The position numbers and the translations under genes are program-made. A stretch of 41,617 bases of DNA from an uncultured Alphaproteobacteria bacterium (GTDB taxonomy: Bacteria; Pseudomonadota; Alphaproteobacteria; RF32; CAG-239): the NCBI GenBank assembly GCA_944393215.1, contig CALXZL010000002.1, positions 205,226 to 246,842 of the forward strand, written 5' to 3'. The notes under the pieces were generated by a model. It had not been told where the DNA came from, ran no database searches, and saw only the letters and a list, made by a program, of their open reading frames with translations. Shown here piece by piece: positions 36,142 to 41,617 of this stretch. Numbering within the stretch: position 1 is the stretch's first letter; each line of letters begins with the position of its first letter.

Positions 36142-36651
36142 ATGACCGATGAGACAAATAAAATTGTACAAGAGCTTTTTCAAAAATCCCATCGCTTTCT
36201 TGCCGAGGACGAGGTAGTAAGTGCGGCACTTGAAGCAAAACTATCTCTGTTCGAGACAAACGCTGTCATTGAAGCTCTTATAGCTAAAGGTGTCTATATA
36301 TCGGATAACATTCAAGATGCGTTAAAACAGGTTTGCAAAGACAAAGTGGAAAAAGTAAGCACAGGAATGTCTAGAAAATCGCCAGAGAGTGCTACAACAT
36401 TTTCTATGTTACGAATACCAGCTGGCTCGAAACTTACTTTTTTAAAGGATCGCAATATTGTTGCAATTACTCTTGATGAAACAAATAGAATTAGATTAGA
36501 GGATGAATCTCTTGAGGGTTCAACATCTAGATTAGCACAAATCCTTGCTGTAAAGTTCGGCTACGCTGATGTTGCACGCCAAGGACCTCGTTGGTGGTTA
36601 TACCAAGGTCAAACACTCCTTGCTATAAGGGAAGAACTAGAGAACGATTGA
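36142..36651 (+). CDS. Winged-helix-like protein with a RAMA-type C-terminal domain
   Basis: 169 residues. Residues 1 to 55 (IVQELFQKSHRFLAEDEVVS, then SLFETNAVIEALIAKGVYI) resemble sigma70 region 1.1 or a small winged helix, and match in pattern the N-terminus of the next gene. Residues of about 85 to 166 look like a RAMA/DUF4357-type domain: TFSMLRIPAGSKLTFLKDR, then SLEGSTSRLAQILAVKFG, and the terminal RWWLYQGQTLLAIREE with its W and R positions. RAMA domains are predicted to read modified DNA and occur beside modification enzymes. Here the modification in reach is phosphorothioation. It lies between the 173-residue gene (11-base gap) and the sigma-like gene (one base between stop and start). 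The domain call is from pattern memory. Confidence 0.65.
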   Translation: MTDETNKIVQELFQKSHRFLAEDEVVSAALEAKLSLFETNAVIEALIAKGVYISDNIQDALKQVCKDKVEKVSTGMSRKSPESATTFSMLRIPAGSKLTFLKDRNIVAITLDETNRIRLEDESLEGSTSRLAQILAVKFGYADVARQGPRWWLYQGQTLLAIREELEND

Positions 36652-36652
36652 G

Positions 36653-37714
36653 ATGGCGAATGAAGCAAAGCAAAAAATCATTGATCTTTTGACGGACCTG
36701 TACAAAACAAACGGTTATGTAACAGAAGATGAAGTTTTTGAGCTTTCAGAACGCGAAAATCTTTCAGTTTTTGATATAAATTACATTACAGAGTATTTGC
36801 TCTCGCATGGAGTTATAATAAGCGAAGAAAAAGAAAAAATAACCACTAAAAAAGGACGTGGATACAGGCGCGATCATACAAAATTCTTTAAGGAAATTTC
36901 AAAGGAATACAAGGACCTTAAATTTTTTATTAGATATTATAATTCAATTGATGGCTTGGCTGAAGGAGAATGGGTCACTCTGATACAACAGGCGCGACAT
37001 GGGAATGAGTGGGCTAGAACAAGATTGTTTGATACCTCAATGCAGAAAACAATAAAACAAGCCTATGCTGTTTCAAAAAAATTCGACTTGGACTTTGAAA
37101 ATACACTGCAGGCTTCATCTTTTGGAATCCTGTATGCAATAAGCGCATTTGATGAAACGGAACACTCTTCGTTCCCTTCTTATGTTCCTCTCGCTGTTAA
37201 TAGTCAGTTGCGACGAGATGTTTATCTTCATTCAAACCCTGTCATTGATTTTCCAACGTACTTGATGAACGATTTCTTCAAAATTCATACTCTTGTAAAA
37301 GAACATAATTGTAGCGAATGCGCATATAGCAATAACAAATTAACGTGTGAAAATTTACGTAATGAGATCCAAGATAAATTAAAATCAACCGCAGAGGAAG
37401 TTGATGAATGTATTAAATACTTACAACCGCTTGAAGATTTATGGGAAGATACTTGCATAGATGATTCGGATATCACTAAAGGCTTACGTGAGAATGAAAT
37501 GAGAATAAGTGTAAATCAACTACTATCGCATCTAAAACCTCAAGAGGAAGAAGTTATCCGAATGCGCTTTGGAATTGATAGTGAAGAATATTCGCTAGAA
37601 AGCATTGCACAGATAAAATCCGTAACCAGACAGCGAATTCAGCAGGTTGAGGTAAAGGCACTTGATAAATTGCGACAGCTTGCTAGAAGTGTCTTAAAAG
37701 TTGAAAGACCATAA
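36653..37714 (+). CDS. Sigma70-family protein encoded in the phosphorothioation cluster
   Basis: 353 residues. Residues 1 to 57 are a region-1.1-like winged helix similar to that of the preceding gene. Residues of about 105 to 190 match sigma region 2 (HGNEWARTRLFDTSMQKTIK, DFENTLQASSFGILYAIS, FPSYVPLAVNSQLRRDV), although the usual -10 recognition residues are poorly kept. Residues 217 to 234 hold a cysteine cluster (C220, C223, C232) not normal in sigma factors. Residues 285 to 345 are a good region 4 (LKPQEEEVIRMRFGID, SLESIAQIKSVTRQRIQQVE, ALDKLRQLA) with its helix-turn-helix. It may direct RNA polymerase to defence genes or have been recruited for DNA recognition. It is the last gene of the operon before a terminator. 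Confidence 0.8.
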   Translation: MANEAKQKIIDLLTDLYKTNGYVTEDEVFELSERENLSVFDINYITEYLLSHGVIISEEKEKITTKKGRGYRRDHTKFFKEISKEYKDLKFFIRYYNSIDGLAEGEWVTLIQQARHGNEWARTRLFDTSMQKTIKQAYAVSKKFDLDFENTLQASSFGILYAISAFDETEHSSFPSYVPLAVNSQLRRDVYLHSNPVIDFPTYLMNDFFKIHTLVKEHNCSECAYSNNKLTCENLRNEIQDKLKSTAEEVDECIKYLQPLEDLWEDTCIDDSDITKGLRENEMRISVNQLLSHLKPQEEEVIRMRFGIDSEEYSLESIAQIKSVTRQRIQQVEVKALDKLRQLARSVLKVERP

Positions 37715-37724
37715 ATAAAAAAAT

Positions 37725-37754
37725 CCCCGCAGGTGTTATTCCCGCGGGGTTTTT
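37725..37754. terminator. Bidirectional terminator between the sigma-like gene and HU
   Basis: CCCCGC (37725..37730) pairs with GCGGGG (37744..37749), with five T after it on the plus strand. On the minus strand the stem is followed by ATTTTTTTAT, so it also ends HU transcripts. Confidence 0.8.
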
Positions 37755-37770
37755 AGAAACTTTATAAAAT

Positions 37771-38043
37771 TTATTTCACTGCATTTTTCAAAACTGCACC
37801 GGCTTTGAACTTAGGAGCTTTTGTTGCAGCAATTTTGATTTCTTTACCAGTTCTTGGGTTACGGCCTGTACGAGCAGCTTTTTTAACAACATCAAATGTA
37901 CCAAAACCAGTTAATTGAACAGCTTCACCTTTTTTCAAAGATTTTGTAATAACAGCTAAACAAGCATCAACAGCAATTGTAGCTTGTGCTTTTGTCATTC
38001 CTGCAGCTTCAGCAACAGCTGCTACGTATTCAGTTTTATTCAT
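37771..38043 (-). CDS. HU-family DNA-binding protein
   Basis: 90 residues, starting at ATG 38043 with AAGAAAGGAAA upstream; a longer open frame has no ribosome site. The pattern MNKTEYVAAVAEAAGMTKAQ, then VQLTGFGTFDVVKKAAR and TGRNPRTGKEIKIAATKAP, is a standard HU, including the arm sequence RNPRTG. HU bends and packages DNA and helps recombination and phage packaging. It has its own promoter and terminator and lies downstream of phage lysis genes, so it may be a phage copy, although a host gene at the junction is possible. Confidence 0.93.
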   Translation of the reverse strand: MNKTEYVAAVAEAAGMTKAQATIAVDACLAVITKSLKKGEAVQLTGFGTFDVVKKAARTGRNPRTGKEIKIAATKAPKFKAGAVLKNAVK

Positions 38044-38101
38044 GTTTAATTTTCCTTTCTTAACGTTAAGTTTATAGAGGTTCATGACACCTACGCTTAT
38101 G

Positions 38102-38130
38102 ATTCGAGCCATTTTCCGAGGAAAAGTCAA
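38102..38130 (-). promoter_or_regulatory. Candidate promoter for HU
   Basis: On the minus strand: TTGACT (38130 to 38125), a 17-base spacer and TCGAAT (38107 to 38102). It sits between the end of the o-spanin gene (38141) and the HU start. Confidence 0.45.
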
Positions 38131-38140
38131 ACAAAATCTT

Positions 38141-38335
38141 TTAATTTGTACATAAATCATCGTAAACCACATTGTTTCTATCAATTTGACGGACAGTTTC
38201 CGGGGTGTCATGCTCATAATCTGCATACACCGGCTCATATAACAGGCAAAAATCACCGTTTATATTTGTTGTGCAACCGCTCAACGCGCTTAAGGCTAGC
38301 CAGGCTATCCCAACTTCTTTTAGCTGTTTTAACAT
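38141..38335 (-). CDS. Rz1-like outer-membrane spanin lipoprotein
   Basis: 64 residues. The lipobox ALSALSGC gives cleavage before C20 and a 45-residue mature lipoprotein. The C-terminal pattern (VYADYEHDTPETVRQI, then NNVVYDDLC) is that of small phage o-spanins annotated as Rz1-like. With the inner-membrane spanin it fuses the two membranes at the end of lysis. Its start lies inside the 3' part of the i-spanin gene in a different frame, the typical nested Rz/Rz1 arrangement. Confidence 0.75.
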   Translation of the reverse strand: MLKQLKEVGIAWLALSALSGCTTNINGDFCLLYEPVYADYEHDTPETVRQIDRNNVVYDDLCTN

Positions 38336-38474
38336 TGTCCACCGTTCCTTTCATTACTTTGACTTGTTCTTTTTCCTTGCCGCGCCGATAGCCGAGCATA
38401 TATAAGACGGCCACCGCTCCGGTGATTATCCAGTATTTACCATTATTCCAAAGTTTTGTTATTCTGTTCAACAT
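38253..38474 (-). CDS. Rz-like inner-membrane spanin
   Basis: 73 residues: one membrane segment (YWIITGAVAVLYMLGY) near the N-terminus, followed by a basic helix (RRGKEKEQVKVMKGTVDNVK) that could form a periplasmic coiled coil. It is short for an i-spanin but is paired with the overlapping Rz1-like lipoprotein gene (38141..38335). The start overlaps the end of the holin-like gene by 32 bases. Confidence 0.65.
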   Translation of the reverse strand: MLNRITKLWNNGKYWIITGAVAVLYMLGYRRGKEKEQVKVMKGTVDNVKTAKRSWDSLASLKRVERLHNKYKR

Positions 38475-38661
38475 CTTGTTTTTGCCTTTCCTTTAATCCA
38501 ATATCTCGTGCGCCACTGACACCGAGTAAAATGCCCATGGCCGTTAATAAATATTCCCAGTCTACTACCGGCAGGCCCGTTATAGGTGCGATCAGGCAGT
38601 TGTGCAGAAATCCGTAACACAGGATCCACCCGAGAACCGGGATCCAAAGCCGCTTTTTCAT
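38443..38661 (-). CDS. Holin-like membrane protein
   Basis: 72 residues with two to three hydrophobic segments (LWIPVLGWILCYGFLHNCLI, then WEYLLTAMGILLGVSGARDI) and a short charged C-terminus (KERQKQDVEQNNK). This is the size and layout of small phage holins, which form holes in the inner membrane to release the endolysin. The start overlaps the endolysin stop by four bases (ATGA). Confidence 0.65.
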   Translation of the reverse strand: MKKRLWIPVLGWILCYGFLHNCLIAPITGLPVVDWEYLLTAMGILLGVSGARDIGLKERQKQDVEQNNKTLE

Positions 38662-39065
38662 GCCATTTGTATTCCTTTCAATAGAGTTTCATTAGAGTAT
38701 GGCTGTATGCCGTTTTCATGTCTGATGATTGCCTTAATAAAGACCAGTAAGACACCATCTTCCGAAAGGTCGACCGGTGTGTCCGGAGTGATGTTTAACT
38801 GCCGGGACACGCTGTCTATATATGAAACTGTTTCGTTTTCGGTTGGTGGTGCATACCGGCTGATAATCTTCCGGGGCGTGTTCAGGCCATAGAGTTGCTT
38901 ATAGTTACGAAGTAATTTGGCCAACGCCCGGATACCATATTCCGGTGTTTTAAATATACAAAAGGACGGGTCTTGCTGTTTCCCGTCCTTTTTTAATCCT
39001 TTCCAGTCCGAACCCCAACGGATGTTCCCAGGGTTGTTATTTCTTATGCCGCGTGGTGTGTTCAT
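38658..39065 (-). CDS. Phage endolysin-like peptidoglycan hydrolase
   Basis: 135 residues from ATG 39065 (MNTPRGIRNNNPGNIRWG). A longer frame to 39179 overlaps the previous gene. The N-terminal RGIRNNNPGNIRWG with FKTPEYGIRALAKLLRNY is typical of phage muramidase/transglycosylase-like structural proteins (P5-type). The C-terminal half has DTPVDLSEDGVLLVFIKAII and the HENG motif. It lies between a coiled-coil membrane protein and a holin in the lysis module. The catalytic mechanism is inferred. Confidence 0.75.
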   Translation of the reverse strand: MNTPRGIRNNNPGNIRWGSDWKGLKKDGKQQDPSFCIFKTPEYGIRALAKLLRNYKQLYGLNTPRKIISRYAPPTENETVSYIDSVSRQLNITPDTPVDLSEDGVLLVFIKAIIRHENGIQPYSNETLLKGIQMA

Positions 39066-39279
39066 TGTGCATTTCCCATAAAAGCTGATGTAATTCATCA
39101 ATCTTTGTCTCCAGGCGATTGATGTTAACCTGAGTGGCATATTCCTTGGCCACCGCAACTTTGAACTCGTTGAGGTCACGCTCGAGGTTTTTTAATTCCT
39201 TGCGCTGTTCGCCGAGCTTATAAAAAAACCAGCCAAAGGCCGGTACGCAGATGATCTGTAAAAATTGAATCCAATCCAT
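39037..39279 (-). CDS. Small phage membrane/coiled-coil protein
   Basis: 80 residues from ATG 39279 (AAAGGACAAAC upstream), starting MDWIQFLQIICVPAFGWFFY, a single membrane segment. A heptad-rich coiled coil follows (KELKNLERDLNEFKVAVAKE, then INRLETKIDELHQLLWEMHN). Its end overlaps the endolysin start by 29 bases. Proteins of this shape in lysis clusters may be holin partners or antiholins. The family is unknown. Confidence 0.6.
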   Translation of the reverse strand: MDWIQFLQIICVPAFGWFFYKLGEQRKELKNLERDLNEFKVAVAKEYATQVNINRLETKIDELHQLLWEMHNEHTTRHKK

Positions 39280-39292
39280 TGTTTGTCCTTTC

Positions 39293-41527
39293 TTAGTTGG
39301 TGTGAACTCTTGAGTCCTCAATTGCCGCTGTGATTTCAACTTTACCGGAACGCGGTTTTATCCCGGTAACGCGTGCCAAGGTTCCCCATTTATCCTGAGT
39401 TCCAAAGGCAAAATGTGTCCGTTCTGAGTTCGTGCCGGTTTCAATTTCAATGTCCGGCGTTTCTTGCAAGATGACCTCATTTGGCAGTGATCCGGCTGTT
39501 ACCCGGTATGGTCCGGAAAGGCTCCCGGTTCGAGTTCTTAAAGCCAAATAGTGATTTTGGCCCTCGGTAAACTCAACCGGTTCAGATAGCGTTAAAGTCA
39601 TGTCATTTTTTGACAGTATTTCACCGCCTGAACCCCAATGCGGCATATCATGCGTGATAGAAATCAAATCCCCATAGCTTGGAATCAGACCTTCCAGTTC
39701 GGTTGAAAATGTTACAATGCGCCGGCGATATCGGTTGGCCAACGCCATATAGATGGCCTCCCGGAGAGCTTGGTTTTTATCGGTACAACCGAAAAGCTCA
39801 ACAGTTGCCGTCTTATCCGAGGTGGATCCTACAAAACTGCCGGTTATCTCTGAGTTCTTCCAAGTCCGGTCCGAAAAATACTGAACACAAACGCTGTCCG
39901 CCGTATCTTCAGACGGCATGATATATTGAATTGTCAAGCTGTTTTTAACGATATTTCTTGGTCCGAACAGCGCAACCGGTATTGATTTTGGCTCATCCCG
40001 GACAAAGCGAACAATTCCGCCTTGAATGTAGGGAACGGAACGTCCGACTTTGCAGGTACGCGACAAGGCATCATAAACCGTTAGTTTGGAATCAAAGACG
40101 GCATTAAACGTGTCACCGCGTGCGGCCCAAATCTGATCCAGCCGGTATAAACCTTCAAGATCTATGGACTTATCGGTCAGCCTTGCACCATAGTTGGCCT
40201 TTAAGATATCGGCTATAGCCCACGCAATAGAGCGTGTCGGCACTCTGCCGGTCCAGCCACCAGACGGCGACCATGTCGGCAATTTTCTTGTCACGATGCA
40301 GTTAAGCATGCGGCTTGAACGTTGTGATAGGTTGTTTGTGGCTTTCATTTTAACGGCGATCAATGTTACGTCGCCGTAACTTGGGCTCGATACAATAAAC
40401 CCTTTTGCCGAAGCCCATCTAATTTCATGTCCGGCGCGTGAAGATGTGTCTTTTACATCTAAACGAACGGCGCGAACCTCGTATCTTCCGCTGGCGACAG
40501 CATATGAGTAAGTGCGGAACATGCTATTGTGGTTATTTGATGTAAATGATTCGCTACCCAGTGTAAACCAATCACCAAGGGGGAAATCCTCATCGTCAAT
40601 TAGCCTTGCATCAATGCGCCATTGAATGGTTTTATTGTCCATGCCTCCGTTGTTGTTTGCATAATAAAGGCCTCTTTGAAAAGCTACATCAATTTCTATT
40701 TTATCGATAACGCTTTCGGTCGGATTTAATACAAAAGGTCCACATACCTCATCTTTTAGCAGTTCTTGCCCGGCAACTTCAGGCGAAGTTACAACATCAT
40801 CACGAAAGAGCGTATTTTGCTCGCCCGGATTGATTATTTGGTATGTAATCTCTTCAAATGAATTAATCGGAGTATCTTCAATTCTTATTTGTTCGATATT
40901 GTATTCACCTTGACCGATGCAGTGGAGCTGATAAACATACTGCTCATCATTTACATATCCGTAATAAGGCTGACTGGCAAAATCCGGATAAATCAAATGC
41001 CGTCCGTAAATAACCGGTATCGGGCTACCGAGCCTTGCTTGGTTTCCTTGAGCTTGTAAAGAGTAAGTCGGACTTTGCGCCGCTATGGAGTTGGCCGAGC
41101 CGGACCCATTAAGCGATGCCCTTGGGGTGGGAACAAATGTATTAACCAAAAAGCTCCCGGCCATAGAGACACCGGCCGCCGCAACGCCACCCCATACAGC
41201 ACCATAAGCTGCTCCTACAGCACCGCCAGTATAAACAGAAGCAACCACAACGGCCACCATCAAAACAACTTGAATAGGGTTTGATGACTTTTTACCGCCA
41301 CCGCCTTGTGGTAAAGTGATGAAGCAGACCAAGGATTTCGGCTGAACGGTATCGTTCCAAAACTTCCTGAGGACTGCGGCACCGTCTATCATGCATATTG
41401 TCGGGCGCGAAAGGTCCACTTTCTGTTCCCGGACCATGTCCCAAACGGTTTTGCCGTCATCAAGGACATTGTCTATCCGACCCTTATTCGGCTGAAAAGG
41501 GTTTGTAATGTGTGAAAAGTAAATCAT
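39293..41527 (-). CDS. TipJ-like phage tail tip / host specificity protein
   Basis: 744 residues. Beyond the first 75 residues is a glycine-rich hydrophobic stretch (VVLMVAVVVASVYTGGAVGA). Then comes YSLQAQGNQARLGSPIPVIY, the typical central-straight-fibre/TipJ signature (conserved G...P.YG... in tail tip J proteins), with Y-Q-L-H-C-I-G-Q-G-E-Y and further beta-rich domains to the end. The C-terminus has no knob domain like lambda gpJ, so it is a short version. It forms the tail tip of a siphophage and contributes to host recognition. It is transcribed leftward toward the lysis genes and is strongest evidence that the right part is a prophage. Confidence 0.82.
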   Translation of the reverse strand: MIYFSHITNPFQPNKGRIDNVLDDGKTVWDMVREQKVDLSRPTICMIDGAAVLRKFWNDTVQPKSLVCFITLPQGGGGKKSSNPIQVVLMVAVVVASVYTGGAVGAAYGAVWGGVAAAGVSMAGSFLVNTFVPTPRASLNGSGSANSIAAQSPTYSLQAQGNQARLGSPIPVIYGRHLIYPDFASQPYYGYVNDEQYVYQLHCIGQGEYNIEQIRIEDTPINSFEEITYQIINPGEQNTLFRDDVVTSPEVAGQELLKDEVCGPFVLNPTESVIDKIEIDVAFQRGLYYANNNGGMDNKTIQWRIDARLIDDEDFPLGDWFTLGSESFTSNNHNSMFRTYSYAVASGRYEVRAVRLDVKDTSSRAGHEIRWASAKGFIVSSPSYGDVTLIAVKMKATNNLSQRSSRMLNCIVTRKLPTWSPSGGWTGRVPTRSIAWAIADILKANYGARLTDKSIDLEGLYRLDQIWAARGDTFNAVFDSKLTVYDALSRTCKVGRSVPYIQGGIVRFVRDEPKSIPVALFGPRNIVKNSLTIQYIMPSEDTADSVCVQYFSDRTWKNSEITGSFVGSTSDKTATVELFGCTDKNQALREAIYMALANRYRRRIVTFSTELEGLIPSYGDLISITHDMPHWGSGGEILSKNDMTLTLSEPVEFTEGQNHYLALRTRTGSLSGPYRVTAGSLPNEVILQETPDIEIETGTNSERTHFAFGTQDKWGTLARVTGIKPRSGKVEITAAIEDSRVHTN

Positions 41528-41617
41528 TTATTTTCCTTTTACTCGTTGTTGGGCATCATATTTAACGGATTTTGCTTCATAAATTTGATACCTCATTTTT
41601 TTGATTATTTGATGTGT
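41528..41617 (-). CDS. Possible end of an upstream phage gene (cut by window edge)
   Basis: The minus-strand frame just upstream of the TipJ-like start is open to the window edge and stops at 41528, directly before ATG 41527 (TAAATG). The visible 29 residues (THQIIKKMRYQIYEAKS...) are basic and not recognised. In tail-tip clusters the preceding gene is often an NlpC/P60 or tail assembly protein, but nothing here shows that. Confidence 0.35.
   Translation of the reverse strand, partial: THQIIKKMRYQIYEAKSVKYDAQQRVKGK

Larger units (their letters stand above)
21347..41617. mobile_element. Prophage-like integrated element carrying a phosphorothioation defence cluster (right end beyond window)
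   Basis: Everything right of tRNA-Pro is accessory: an EndA-like nuclease, a SLOG gene, a structured RNA, a WYL regulator, sspABCD, a helicase/ATPase/sigma module, HU, spanins, holin, endolysin and a TipJ-like tail protein. The phage genes are all on the minus strand in the late-gene order tail tip then lysis, read leftward. No integrase, repressor, terminase or capsid gene is present, so the rest of the element should lie to the right of the window. The left boundary at the tRNA is inferred. An alternative is two adjacent elements, a defence island and a separate prophage meeting near 37.7 kb. Confidence 0.65.

Noticed and set aside
37771-38256. Longer 161-residue version of the HU protein
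   Set aside because: The extension is not HU-like and covers the promoter and part of the spanin gene; the inner ATG at 38043 has the ribosome site.
39601-39615. Palindrome TGTCATTTTTTGACA similar to the possible WYL operator
   Set aside because: It lies in the middle of the TipJ-like coding region, far from any start codon, so chance is more likely.

Overview
The window joins two kinds of DNA. Positions 1 to about 21346 look like chromosome of a low-GC alphaproteobacterium. The evidence is an alphaproteobacterial flagellar gene order (fliL, fliM, a DUF6468-type gene, a motE-like gene), full-length uvrB and secA, a Pit phosphate transporter with its DUF47 partner, and a type IV pilin-like adhesin. 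A gut or host-associated lineage is plausible, but that is inference. From the tRNA-Pro gene (21270..21346) to the right edge the DNA changes character. It contains phage tail-tip and lysis genes, a small HU gene, a defence cluster, a nuclease/SLOG gene pair and a structured non-coding RNA. The prophage-like part at the right is visibly richer in G and C than the chromosome.

Chromosomal part, left to right: the start of an exported DsbA-family protein (minus strand); DUF47 protein and PitA-like transporter (overlapping, plus); an exported unknown protein (minus); two pilus-like genes, the second a 1002-residue prepilin-type protein; a flagellar run fliL-fliM-DUF6468-motE-TPR protein ending in uvrB; secA (minus); a parvulin-type foldase; a flavin reductase/rubredoxin pair (minus); a PIF1-like helicase with a WYL-like tail; and tRNA-Pro(CGG).

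Mobile part: immediately after the tRNA lie a terminator and a pair of 15-base direct repeats, the kind of place where tyrosine-recombinase elements integrate. No integrase is visible in the window. Next come an EndA-family nuclease and a SLOG/DUF1273-like gene (both minus), preceded by about 220 bases that fold into several nested helices on the minus strand. A WYL-domain regulator with a near-consensus promoter follows. Then comes a complete SspABCD-type DNA phosphorothioation set: sspA (cysteine desulfurase) diverges from sspB (DUF4007), sspC (ATPase) and sspD (PAPS-reductase-like sulfur transferase).

A second co-directional operon with its own sigma70-like promoter follows: a PLD-nuclease/DEAH-helicase fusion, a 58-residue protein, a DndD/Rad50-like ATPase, a 173-residue helical protein, a protein with a winged-helix-like N-terminus and a RAMA-like C-terminus, and a sigma70-family protein. 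The last two share a similar N-terminal domain. By analogy with SspFGH and DndFGH the first genes are the probable restriction arm. The RAMA-like and sigma-factor genes are the most unusual part of the window and may form a modification-sensing or transcription-linked extension of phosphorothioate defence.

The right end reads leftward: HU, o-spanin nested in i-spanin, holin-like protein, endolysin-like protein, a membrane/coiled-coil protein, and a TipJ-like tail protein. The defence cluster therefore lies between a phage lysis module and a tRNA boundary, as expected for a defence island carried as prophage cargo.
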